Assembly: GCA_032871835.1 (NCBI GenBank)
Contig: CM065303.1
Span: 60,054,597 to 60,118,596, forward strand
Source: Dipteronia dyeriana
Taxonomy: Eukaryota > Streptophyta > Magnoliopsida > Sapindales > Sapindaceae
Reading direction: 5' to 3'
DNA length: 64,000 bases
This document shows positions 12,083 to 23,604 of the stretch, piece after piece; the first letter of the stretch is position 1; each line of letters opens with the position of its first letter. The notes under the pieces are model-generated. The model saw only the letters and a list, made by a program, of their open reading frames with translations, searched no databases and was not told the DNA's origin. A program made the translations under genes and the position numbers.

Positions 12083-12193
12083 ATTGATATCGTAGCCTGG
12101 TTGTACCCTTAATTAATTGATGTATATATACGTGAATCTATTTATTTTTATTGTAAATATGCATGTTTTAGAAGGAGATGATGCTCTAGGTAT

Positions 12194-12250
<57 letters not shown>

Positions 12251-13340
12251 CATTGGAATGTAGAGATATGTGTGTGTGTGTGTGTGTGTTTATAATGTGA
12301 TATGTTATTGCTCAATTTTGCTCCTAGAATTTCAATGTATTTTTGTTTTTGAATTGTAACAAGAAGAGTTTCCCGTTGTCACCGTAATTTCCTTTTTGGT
12401 AGTTACTAAGTTCTTATTTTATTTTATTGTTGTAATAAATAAAATCTATTGTAATATATTCAAGTTTTGAAGGATCGAAGGATTGAAGAATTCGAAGTAA
12501 AAAAGGTAGCAACGGAGTAACCCGGGGCAATCGTACAAGGCTTCGGGTGTACAAGTGCCCCGGTCACGAGATCTTTGGACGGACGGCTTGATGACTTGTT
12601 CAACAAGTTAGGATTGGGGTTTTGTATTTTAAACAAATGTAATTTACTTGCTTTTCTATGACAGACCAAAATTATGGCTATTTATTTTTCTTAAATTTTG
12701 CAATGTTTGTCATTTTTGGTAACATGCCATAAAGAATAAGAGTGCAACTCATATATCTCTTTTGGTATGAACATGCATTGAATAATTTAGGTTTTTAATT
12801 GGCATCTAGATAACATGGTAAATCATTATATGGAATTCAATCACACGCCTTAAACAATTGAGTGGGAGAAGGTGATATACAATACATATGGCCTCCAAGT
12901 TTAGTTAAGCTTTATATTTCGTGTGATAACCCCCCAAGGGGTATCCATGAATGAAATTTAGCAAGATACTTCCTTACAAGGATAGACTAGACAATTGACT
13001 CAAATGATATCTACTCTCAAAGGAGGGATATTCGTGAGAGAATATATTGAAGGTCGATAACTTGGTAACACACTCAATGTGATTTTATTGATATCCTCCC
13101 AAGAGTTCTTATCAATAAAATCGCAAGGCTAAATTGAAAACGCTGGTTGTTATGTTAACAATTAGGTGAGACCTAGTCCAACTAGTAAATGGTACGAACT
13201 CCCAAAAGAGGCGTGACATTTATGGGTGTTGGATCACTTTTGAATTTTACAATTGAATTATTTAATTTAATTTAAGATAAATATTCGAAAGTGCTTTATC
13301 CTGATTATTTACTTATATATAATTTTTTTTTAAAGAAATC
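12083..13340 (+). other. Copia leader between LTR and gag
   Basis: Begins with TTGATATCGTAGCC, a degenerate form of the TGGTATCAGAGC primer site used by many copia elements. The leader is long (about 1.25 kb) and holds two microsatellites (TA, then TG). No ORF of note is present; the short minus frame at 12,460-12,669 is unassigned. Confidence 0.6.
12198..12248. repeat. (TA)n microsatellite
   Basis: About 25 TA units without interruption, followed at 12,269-12,289 by about 10 TG units. Likely polymorphic. Confidence 0.95.
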
Positions 13341-14170
13341 ATGACCTCATCCCTAATCAACACTCTAAAAGATAATATTTTAACAGGTGATAATTATGTC
13401 ACATGGAAAAGGAAAATTGGATTGTTATTGCAAGCTGAAAAATATAAGTTTGTTCTGTGTACCCCTAAACCACCAAACCTTACTAATGAATCTACTGAGA
13501 TGTAAAGAGACGAGTATCAGTAGTGGAAGGTCTCAGATGAGATGGCCAAATGTTACATTATGCCACCATCTCCGACGTGTTGCAACAACAACATGAAGGA
13601 ATTGAGACTGCTGCTGATATAATGATGTCTCTTGAAGAGATGTTTGTTATGAAGTCCATGATGACTAAAAGAAATGTTGTGACTGCTTTCATGAATCTTA
13701 GGATAAAACCTAGACAGGCATTGAAAGATCATATGATGAAAGTCATAACACATCTTAACATTGCCGAACTCAATGGTGCTGAGATGGATGGTGAGATGAA
13801 AATTGACATGATTGTCAACTCACTGTTAGATTCCTTTGATCAGTTCAAGTTGGACTACACCTTGAACAATAAGGAATACACATTGCAGGGCTTGATGCAA
13901 GATGTTTAAAGCCTTGAGAAGATCCTTGTGAAAGGCAAGGGTCAAGAGATTCATATGGTTGGTAAAGTTGCTATTGTTAAGACCTGTAAGAAGGTTAAGA
14001 AACAACAGAAGAAAAAACAACTTAGGCCTACCAAGAAGGAGACCAAGAAAGTAACCAAGATCAAAGGGAAGTGTTTCCTTTGTGGTGAAAAGGGACATTG
14101 GAAAAGAAATTCCCCAAAGTATCAGAATAAGAAGGAAGAAGAGGTTCAAGCAAAAGGAATAGACTTAATC
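13341..14170 (+). pseudogene. Copia gag (UBN2-type) with CCHC knuckle, broken
   Basis: The start at 13,341 opens a frame reading MTSSLINTLKDNILTGDNY, the typical N-terminus of copia gag. It stops at about 13,504 (GAG.ATG.TAA). Gag continues in another frame from 13,586 to 13,909 (a KGIETAADIMMSLEEMF segment and the helical gag body) and then in a third from 13,928. A zinc knuckle at 14,071-14,113 reads C-x2-C-x4-H-x4-S: the last cysteine is replaced by serine. Lysine-rich sequence precedes it, as usual. At least two frameshifts or stops make it non-functional. Confidence 0.88.
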
Positions 14171-14184
14171 AGAATGAATTCAAT

Positions 14185-17050
14185 TTGCGATTACACAACG
14201 AAGCGTTGGTGTCTGCCAATGTAGTAGGAGATATTAGAATTTACTTATATTCTTGTAGGCATTTATATTTAATAGATGTTTATTATGTACCTCGATTCAA
14301 GATGAATTTAATTTCAGTTTCTTGTTTAAATAAATTTGGATATTCGGTTACTTTTAATAAAGGTTTTATTATTAGTAGGAATACCAAATTTGTTTGCAAA
14401 GAAAAACAGTTTATTCTATTTGAATAGCAATATCTCTCACTTGTTAGGTATGAAATCAACAGAACCTAATCATAAAAGAGACCTATGACATTTGCCCCTA
14501 GGTCATATTAACCTTGATAGGATCAACAGATTGGTTAGTGATAGACCTTTAAGTGACTTAAAGGTCCATGATCTACCAACTTAGGAATCTTGTATGGAAG
14601 GTAAAATGACCAAAAAATGACCAAAAGGTCGTTCATGATCAAGGCATAAGAGCCACTGAATGTTTATGATTAATACACACTGATGTGTGTGATCCTATGA
14701 GCTTTCAAGTTAGAGGTGGATATAAGTACTTCATCACTTTCAAGGATGATCACTCGAGATTTGGCTATGTGTATCTCATGAGACATAAGTCGGATGCTTT
14801 TGACATGTTCAAATCATTTAAAGTTGAAGTGGTAAATCAACTTGAGAAACACATAAAAATCTTGAGGTCTGATCGTGGTGGAGAATATCTATCTGGTGAG
14901 TTTTAGCAATATCTTATTGATAATGGGATAATTTCTCAGTTTTTTGCCAAGTACACCTCAACAAAATAGGGTGGCAGAAAGGAGAAATATAACTCTTTTG
15001 GACATGATTAGGTCTATGTTGAGTTATTCAATACTTCTTAATTCCTTTTAGGGATATGCTTTACAAACTGCTATGTAAATTCTAAACGATGTACCATCTA
15101 AGTCGGTTCCTCAAACACCGTATGAGTTGTGGACTGCGAGAAAGCCTAGTTTACAACACTTAAGGATATTTGGATGTCATGCACACGAGTTAAAAGGAAA
15201 GACAGAAAAGATGGAGTCCTTTTTAGAAACATGCATCTTTGTAAGGTATCTAGAAGAAACCAAAGGATATTATTCTATAGTCCTTCAGATCTTAAAGTAT
15301 TTGTTTCGATAAATGCTAAATTTTTGGAAAAGGACTATATCAATAATTTTATGCCTAAAAGTAGAATTGTCCTGAATGAGCTTTTAAGAGATACAATTCC
15401 ACAAAAGGTTTCACAACCAACACAAGATCAATAACCTATTATTCCTCATCGTAGTGAGAGGGTTAGTAAACAACCTGATAGATACATCGGTCTAGGAGAA
15501 TTAGTAGAGAATCTCTCAGATGGTGATGATCCCTATACATACAAGGAAGCCATGGAGGATGTTGATTGTCGCCATTGGCAAAAGGCAATGCTATCTGAAA
15601 TTGAATCTATGTTCAAAAATAAAGTCTAGTCTCTTGTAAACTTGCCTAAAGGGATAAAACCCATTAGATGCAAGTGGGTATACAAGAGGAAGAGAGGAAT
15701 GGATGGAATGGTGGAAATCTTTAAAGCTAGATTGGTAGCTAAAGGTTATACACAGAATGAAGGTATCGATTATGAGGAAGCCTTCTCTCATTTGGCCATA
15801 CTTAAATCCATTAGGATACTCTTATCCACTGCGGCATTTCTAGACCTAGAGATTTGACAAATGGACATCAAGACAGTTTTCCTTAACGGAAGTCTTGACG
15901 AAAACATCTATATGGTGCAACCAGAAGGATTCGTTGAAAAAGGCAAAGAGGAAAAGGTTTGCAAGTTGCAAAGATCCATATATGGATTGCAGCAAACATC
16001 TAGATCTTGGAACATAAGGTTCGATCAAGCTGTAAAAAGTTTTGGATTTATTCAAAACCTTGACAAACCCTGTGTATACAAAAGGATCAAAGGTGACAAG
16101 TTGTTTTTTCTAGTTCTTTACTCTGATGATATAATACTCATCACAAATGATGTAGGTATATTGACATCAATAAAAGAATGGTTAGCAAAATAATTTGATA
16201 TGAATGACTTAGGAGAAGCAAGTTATATTCTTGGTATCCAAGTAATAAGGAATATAAAGAATAGAACGATTGCATTATCCCAAGCTTTATACATATATAA
16301 AATCTTATCTAGGTATGTTACCTTTCAGACATGGAATCAAACTTTCTAAGGAACGAGTTCATAAGAATGAACATGTAGAGCAATTCATGAGTAGGGTTCC
16401 ATATGCCTCGGTAGTTGGAAGTCTCATATATGCAATGCTCTGGACTAGACCATATATTTGTTTTGTTGTTGGCATAGTTAGCAGGTTTCAATCAAAACTT
16501 GGTCCTGATCACAGGACGACAGTCAAGAATATTTTCAAGTATCTCAATAAAATGACAGATTATATGCATGTATACTCTGGAAGGGATTTAATTACTATTG
16601 GGTATACAAATTCTGATTTTCAATCGGATTCTGACTCCAGGAGATCAACATCAGGATTTATGTTTACTCTTAGAGAAGACACAGTCATATGGAGAAGTAT
16701 CAAGCAATCTTGTATTGCTAATTCCACCATGGAAGCTGAGTATGTTGTCGTATGCGAAGCTGCTAAAGAGTCTGTCTGGCTCAGCCAATTCTTTATTGAC
16801 TTGGAAGTGGTTCCTGATACGAATAAGCAGATCACTATCTACTGTGAAAATAGTGAAGTAGTAGCTTATTCCAGAGAACCAAGAAGTCATAAGAGAGGGA
16901 AACACATTGAACGAAAGTATCATCTTCTGAGGGAAATTATGCATAGGGGAGACGTGACGATTACTAAGATTGCGTTAGTAGAAAATCTAACGGATCCCTT
17001 CATAAAGGATCTACCACAAAAGAGTTTTGATTGGGCACCTAGAGAATATG
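14185..17050 (+). pseudogene. Copia pol: GAG_pre-integrase, integrase, RT, RNase H, broken
   Basis: 14,185-14,427 carries the pre-integrase region (YVPRFKMNLISVSCL). 14,680-14,906 is integrase core, with HTDVCDPM holding the first Asp and SDRGGEYLSGEF the second. 15,540-16,290 is reverse transcriptase, with [35 protein letters not shown] and LYSDDIILI (YSDD). 16,560-16,960 is RNase H, with CIANSTMEAEYV and HIERKYHLLRE. Stops at LDLEI*QMDIK and EWLAK*FDMND correspond to single transitions of Trp and Gln codons. The protease active site (DTG/DSG) is absent: the sequence passes from the post-knuckle region to pre-integrase within about 30 codons. Confidence 0.92.
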
Positions 17051-17094
17051 GGGATAAGAGATATGACATATTTGCTATAGAGCAAGTGAGAGTT

Positions 17095-19531
17095 TGTTGG
17101 GATTATGCTCAATAGCAAGAGTGTAATAATGTATTTGACAATCTTGTCATATTAATAAAGTGATTTCTATAGCATTTATAGTTTAATTATTATAATTGTT
17201 AAAAGTAAATAATCATAAGGTCAAAAGACTACGAGAAATGAAGAATTGTTCGTACATCTACATATGTATGAGGTAGACACTATTCTTTAGTTAGTTTTGA
17301 ACAATATTCACAACTTAAGATAAAGGTTGGATGCATTTACCTTGTTAAATACTTTATCCAGAACCGTCAATGGAAAAAAAATTTCACTTGAGGACAATCG
17401 GAGAGTCTATCTCAATCTTGAGATAAATAATGAACTTATAGTTACAAGTGTTATCATATGAACTATCAATGAGTACGATTAAACAGTATAGTCTATCCTC
17501 GATAGTTTGATGGTATACATTTGTTAATTGATAATCGACAGAGGACTTCATTTACATCGTGACTTCATTTACATCGTGACTTCATTTACAGATATGTACA
17601 TCGTGACTTCATTTACAGATATGGACATCGTGGCTCCATTTATTAAATGTGAATAGAATATCATCATAAGGATATTTTGAGGCATTGAATATTAAATCTT
17701 AACGTTAAGTTTTCAATAGTGTGTATTGAAATATGACTTCTGGACAAATCAAAATATCCAAGCTCAAAATGTGGTCATATGAGTAAATATGGTAACTAAG
17801 AGAGCTATATGGGGTTTATGAGCTTTTGACGATTATTGGTATTCTTCATGAGGATATACTATCTCCATTAAGATTGTCTAGGGTATGAATGAAGAACATT
17901 AAATTATTTTATCTTTATTTAAGAGTTCAATTTTAGTTCTTTAGTGGAATGAACTAAAATTAATAGATATGACCTAAGTGAATCATTTGTTAATTGTGAT
18001 TAAGTTATATATATTAGAGTTTAAATTTAGATAGTCCGCCAAGATCCCTAATCCACACTAACTTGCATGGATCATTTGATATATTCTACCGGATCAATTT
18101 TTAGGTCCATCTTGAATTGTTTTTGGATTTCAGAATCCAAAAGTTTTGTAGAAGTGCGGTCCTGTGTGATTAAGACACATGGTAACTCTTCAAATACCCG
18201 GATTGAGCGGCCAAGGATGTGAGAATCCTTGGACGACCCTAATGGGGTGCGATTAACATTCCATTAATACATCAAGACTATAATTTGCACATTTTAATTA
18301 AATGGGTTGTTTAATTATATTAATGTATTAATTTAAAGCATGTGAACTTGTTTCTTTTTTAGTAAGAATGAGGCTAGTTCAAATGTGGACTTTTTATTAA
18401 AGTCCAATGGATTTAATAAAATGAAAAAAATAATATATAGCCCATATATTTGGCTTGGGCAGCAACGGCTAATATAATAGCCTAATATATTATTTTTTAT
18501 TTTATTATTTTATTATTTAATTAAAAATCAAATTCTTTTTCCTAGTAGAAGAAGATCTTCTAGTATCATACTATTATTGGTAGTATGATAAGTATCAAAT
18601 ACTTTATTTGATAAATAGATAAATAACATGAATTTATTTATCTAGTCAAATTAAGAAGTATTTGATATCTATCAAAACTCTAATTAACAATTGGTCGAAT
18701 TATGAAGTTTTTGATAAAGTCACAAATAATTTTTATTTAATAATTTATTATTGGATAATACACTAATGAGTTGGAATAGGGTAGAATTCCAAAAGTTGAT
18801 AGGAGTTGTGGTGAAGAGCAAATCCTCCTCGTGGAAGGATTCTTGACCAACACACAAATCCTCCTTATGCGAGGATTTTCAGCCACCACACAAGAATCCT
18901 CCTTGTGTGAGGATTTGGTCACATATATATACACCTATCATGCAATTCGACCAACCCTAGTAGACTAGAGAGATAATTCGGCCAAGATCGAATTCTAGAG
19001 AGAGGATTTGACCAAGACTCTAGGCTTGAGAGAGAGTTTTTTATTTTGCTTAAAAAATTCGTCCAACTCTAAGAAAGGTGTGTGAGAATTCGGCCAAGAG
19101 AAAAGGAGAGAAAGAGCGTTTTATTTTCGATAGTGCACTAATAGCTTTTACATCAAAAGACTTTGTACACATCATCGAATTTGGTTCACCCTAGTTTTGA
19201 TCAAAAGAATGTGAATTCTCAAGTGACCAATAATTCTTTGTTTTCACTAGGAGGATTATTTTGACTAACGAAAGATTTTTTTTTGTTTGTCTTCCTTCCT
19301 CAGGTATACAATTCAAAGAAAGAGAGATACACTCCTAGGTGATTTACGTTCGTCATCGGATTGGAAGATCTTACGGATTTAATTCGGCACAACTTTAATC
19401 GTCACGAGAAAAAGGTACGACACTTTTACTATATGTTAATTAATCAAGGGTTAAGGTTCTTTCTTTTAATGGAATTTTTTTAAAAAATATACCAATCAAC
19501 TTTTCCGCTTCCGCTGCACGTTTTTCCTACA
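17095..19531 (+). repeat. Copia 3' LTR
   Basis: 2,437 bp, aligned with 9,619-12,082. The preceding polypurine tract is weak (AGCAAGTGAGAGTT). A small tandem expansion (17,550-17,625) is private to this copy. Its last bases CTTCCGCTGCACG..CCTACA keep the CCGCTG motif lost in the 5' copy. Confidence 0.9.
17547..17628. repeat. Short tandem repeat private to the 3' LTR
   Basis: The motif GACTTCATTTACATCGT and its variant with AGATATGTACATCGT are repeated about four times. The 5' LTR has a single copy at the same place (about 10,190-10,220), so it expanded after insertion. Confidence 0.8.
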
Positions 19532-19772
19532 GGTACCCGGTCCCCGGTCCCCGGTCCCGGAGCCTGATCCCGGTACCTGGTACCGGGTGCCTGATCCCGG
19601 TACCGGGTACCGGGTACCTGATCATCGGTCTTCTCTTTAGTTTTCCTCTATAGTTTCCCAATACAAGTGCATACACAAGGAGGAGGGATAGGTGCTCCTC
19701 AATGACATAGATATATGGTCATGAAGGATAAGGCCAACCGGCAGTGATTGTTCGCACTCTGGTTCTTCCAGC
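19532..19772 (-). repeat. 5' LTR of element E, piece 2
   Basis: Begins with a simple GGTACC/GGTCCCC-rich tract (19,532-19,622), then unique LTR sequence up to the start of element B. It continues at 36,753 beyond B. Confidence 0.55.
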
Positions 19773-21838
19773 TGTAGTCGATCGGATCTATAATTATTTT
19801 GAATAGTCGAGGAAGGCACTGACAACCTGCGAAATAACACGAAAAAAAGAACGAATGTCGAGCCATAGAGGGGAATTTTCCCTTTAGGGGACTCTCCGAC
19901 ACTCAAGTTAGTATTTATTCGATATAATAGCTTAAATAATGTTGGTGCCTATGGTTACAGATTGCGCAGCGGAAGGTTTTTAAAAAAATTATTTCATTCA
20001 TAAACTAACCAATTTGTACAATATAAATGAAAACAATAAGAAGGAGATGAAACTATTTCATACCAACATTTGAAGGCTCCTTCTTTCTTTTTCGATTTAC
20101 TTCATGATTAGAACCGCAAGATCTTTCCAGCTATATCCCGCGATTGGCAATAGTGTGTGAGCGTGTCACGGTACTCAGAAACTTGAATGGAGGTGGAAGA
20201 AACTTATGAAAACAACTCTTGTTTTCTATGTACGGAATTCGGCCACCATAAATCAAAGACAATTAAAAAAAAAAGATTTCTTTTCGTGGCCGCACACCTC
20301 TCAATTTTTTTTTCTTTTTTTTTTTAATTCACACGCAAAAATTGCATGTATACAATCAAGAGAACTGATGTCTTCTCTTGTTGCACGATTTGTATATTAC
20401 GCACCAATTGCATTCAATGCAATTAAGAGACATCTCTTGTTCTCTTTCTTGTGTGCACGTTTTATCAGTTTTTTCATAAAAAAAATATCTCTCATATATT
20501 TTTATCTTAACCGATAACATCAACTTTAAATTTAAACTTTTTAAATTCAAATTTGATATTTTATTTAACATAAATAAAATAAATAAAATATCAAACTATC
20601 TTATCTTCATTGAAACACAAATATCAATCAACACCCTTCAACTGTAGATGTTTTTACACAAACAAATAACTTTTGGTTTCCATCGATATAGCTTCTACAT
20701 ATGGTATAATCCTCCACAAGTAGTTCAAAATTAGAGCTAGGTTATAATATCCGTTATACCCCTCCAAGTATATCTTTCCTTTAAGTTCCATTGATTCTCT
20801 AATGAACAAAAAATCTTGCATTCCTCGTGGAATTAGGAGAGCATTCATACTGTTAAAGCCTCGAATCAACCAATAAGAGAACTACAATCTACTTCTCGTA
20901 AGAATGAGTGGATTCCACTATTGTGTACAAACGTTCCCAGCCACAAGCCAAACCGCGATCCCAACATACGAAGCATATTGATCAGGAATACAACTCCGAC
21001 CTTACCCATGGTATATCAAAAATCACGATCTAACCTGAAGCAGTCAATAAGACATTCAAGATTAAGATCACCCAAATATAGTAATCATTTGTTGATATAT
21101 ATGAATCTTAGCATAAACAGATCTTAGTGAGAGATTCATATAAATCGTGCCACGGTCCTATATGATCACACCATACAAGATGTCTCTATTCTCATATCAC
21201 CATATGAATGATCCAGGATAATATCACCATATATTACATAATAGACCGCAGTTGTAGATTAACCACAAATAAACTACCTAACTTTATTTGCTATCTACAG
21301 ACTCCTTAGATTGCTCGTTTCAAACTGAATCCATCTATATATTACATTCATATACTCAGTTAGAAATTACATATGGTAATCTTGGATGTTAGATACACAT
21401 GTTATATAAAAGTATGAAACAATTTGAAAGAATAAACTACTTCTTTTATTTATGTTCAATTCACATTTACAAATTTTACAAGCTTTAGGGTAAAAAAACC
21501 CCAATAAATAAAACTATAGGAAACCAAACTAGTTTGCACGACGTGGGGAGTCGAGCTATTTGTCGTTTTGTCTAGGTCGACTTGGGGAGTCAATTGTATT
21601 AGTCATCATTACTCGACCTACGATCTGTTCAATATGGAGCTCAGTTGATCTAGATCGATTGAATAACAGATTGAGTCTATGGTTCAACTCAGGGATCATC
21701 GATGGTCGAGTCAATCATAGGCTTGAGAGCTATAAGGTCGACCTGACTTAGGGCGAGGACCAAACTGTAAATGTGGAGGTGAAGGAAACAATAAATGTTG
21801 TATGAGTATTCTGATGAAGAGAGTGAGAAGGTGAGAGA
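19773..21838 (-). repeat. 3' LTR of element B (contains a solo LTR)
   Basis: Aligns with 35,897-36,390 on either side of the insertion at 19,940-21,503. Similarity stops at about 21,838. The last ~360 bp of the right LTR (36,391-36,752) has no clear match here, so this copy is truncated or recombined at its outer end relative to pol. Confidence 0.75.
19940..21503 (-). mobile_element. Solo LTR of a copia-type element inserted in B's LTR
   Basis: Plus view starts TGTTGGTGCCTATGG and ends ACCCCA (TG...CA). On the minus strand the end reads CTTCCGCTGCGC ... CCAACA, like other copia LTR ends. The heptamer TAAATAA precedes it (19,933-19,939) and follows it (21,505-21,511), and the uninterrupted paralogous site is 36,050-36,062. 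There are no internal genes. A related fragment lies at 46,160-46,710. Boundaries are good to within two bases. Confidence 0.7.
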
Positions 21839-22415
21839 TTATTTAGATTGTTCGTGTAGTCGATCGAGTGAGTTTCAATTAGTGATAATGATCGCATGAA
21901 TAATCGGACAATAATTTAATTTTGCTACGATCGTCTCACCCTTTATATGGTAGCTCAATCTCTTCTCGCTAAAGTTGGGTTTTTCTTTTTTGGACAGCGT
22001 TTGGAATTATGTTCGATCCTGTCATTGGAGAAGATGATCGATGACTATCGAGGCGACTCTAACAAGATTGCCCATGAGCAATCTGATGTGTCATCTGAGT
22101 CGAGTCATCATAATTGGGTGTCTATCGCTGGGCCCAAACTGATATGGGTGTCGGTGAAGTGGGTATTGATCAACCCTAAACCTTGATCGTGAGTCATCTC
22201 GCGACACCCGATAATCTAAATATAGAGCCACCATCGACCTCCGGGAGTGAAGCGGGGCAGTTTCTAACCGAGAATCCCGCATCGAGGTTATCATTCCAAG
22301 TTGTTAAAAACTTAAAGTATCAACTTGGGATCCTAGAGTAAGTGAAATTACAGCTAGCGGCCCCATTTAAATGAGTTTATTGGTCGATTCAAGCATGGAA
22401 GTGTTTCTGTTAGTT
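21839..22415. other. B: region between 3' LTR and antisense gene
   Basis: No recognisable coding domain. Given its place just upstream of the plus-strand antisense gene it may hold that gene's promoter or leader. The frames at 21,947-22,186 (+) and 22,091-22,294 (-) resemble nothing known to me. Confidence 0.4.
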
Positions 22416-22762
22416 ACCGTTCAAAATAGGCCTTAGGTTTCCAATCTCGCCGCTTGCTCGACAGATACTCAATTTCTTTGAGATCGCTCCAAGCCAATTG
22501 TTGCCCAATGGTTGGAGGATCCTGTTGGCTCTCATAGTTTTGATCGAGTGAAATGAGATGGAATTTTCTTTTGAAAACTTCCTATATACCTACCAATTAA
22601 AGAAGCAACACACAAATAGCGGGAGGTATATGTTAGCGACTCGACACCATCGAGGTCATTTGATCTCCAAGCTGACGACTATGGATCCTGACTGGAAACC
22701 AAGATATTTTTTTGCCCAAGGGGCTTTGGTCAACGGAGTTAGGTCGACTTGGAACAATGTTG

Positions 22763-22832
22763 GTAGAAGTTTGATCAAACCATATATTTATATTATTATT
22801 AAGTGTTAAACTCACCCCTCCTTTTGTTTTAG
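22763..22832 (+). other. Intron of B's antisense gene
   Basis: 70 bp, GTAGAAG at the 5' side and a T-rich tract before TTTTAG. Splicing joins AATGTTG to TGAGACTT in phase 1 and keeps the frame. The intron of C (55,942-56,016) is at the homologous residue and in the same phase. Confidence 0.7.
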
Positions 22833-22976
22833 TGAGACTTGACAGGAAGGCAAAGTTAACCCAAGGTGTGGACGATGTGACAAGGACACAAAAGATTCTT
22901 TTGATCGATCCTAAGGAAAAGAGTTGGAAGGTCCTTTTACAGAAGGAGAGTCTGAGGAAGGGCATCCTGTGGAAAC

Positions 22977-23604
22977 TAGAGGTGGGTAAAAAACCAATGA
23001 ACCGAACCGAACCAGTGGATCAAACCGGTCCAATTGGTTTTTTACCGGTTTTGATTGGGTGATCGGTTCGGTTCGGTTCTAATTTTAAAAAAACCGGTTG
23101 GATCGGTTTTGTCCGGTTTAGTTTCAAAAATCGGATAACCGAACCGGTACCCGACTATAAATAAATAAATAAAACTAATTCTAACTTCCACTATTCACTC
23201 TTCAATTATTAGTTATATTTTATTGGATTTTAAAATGTAATTTGACTTTGTTTGGTATTGACTATTGTATTAGCTATCAACAAAAAAATCGGCTAACATG
23301 TATTTTGAAATGTGTTTACTATTTTGTATTAGATTTTGTAGTTTTTTAATATGTTTTTATTGTGATGTAAATAAATTTAGCCCAATAGGTTCAAAAAAAT
23401 GAACTAACTATGTAATAAATGAAATTTAGAATTTTGGCCCATCAGACCCAAAACCAAAAAGACCAAACCGAACCGAACCGATCCAATTCGGTTGGTTTTT
23501 TATCGGTTGGCAAATGTCAATTTGATTGGATCGGATCACTTAAAAAAAACAGATTTTATCGGTTTTATGAAAAATCGAACCGGTCCAATCAACGACCACC
23601 TCTA
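22977..23604. mobile_element. hAT MITE with perfect 8-bp TSD inside B's antisense exon
   Basis: The octamer GTGGAAAC is present at 22,969-22,976 and 23,605-23,612. The element starts TAGAGGTGGGTAAAAAACC and its other end reads TAGAGGTGGTCGTTGATTGG on the opposite strand. The 628 bp interior is made of reiterated ACCGAACCGAACC / CGGTTCGGTT motifs near both ends and holds no transposase. Confidence 0.93.

Larger units (their letters stand above)
9619..19531 (+). mobile_element. Ty1/copia retrotransposon, complete but decayed, inserted in the LTR of element E
   Basis: Two long LTRs (9,619-12,082 and 17,095-19,531) begin TGTTGGGATTATGCTCAATA and end TTTTTCCTACA. Between them come, in order, gag, integrase, reverse transcriptase and RNase H, the Ty1/copia order. 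A degenerate initiator-Met-type primer site follows the left LTR. No convincing 5-bp target duplication flanks it (GATAT against GGTAC); the flank is a GGTACC-rich repeat that may have rearranged. Total length is 9.9 kb, with unusually long 2.4-kb LTRs. Confidence 0.93.

Noticed and set aside
12198..12289. Regulatory Z-DNA or scaffold-attachment element in the TA/TG tracts
   Set aside because: Nothing beyond simple-sequence composition supports a function.
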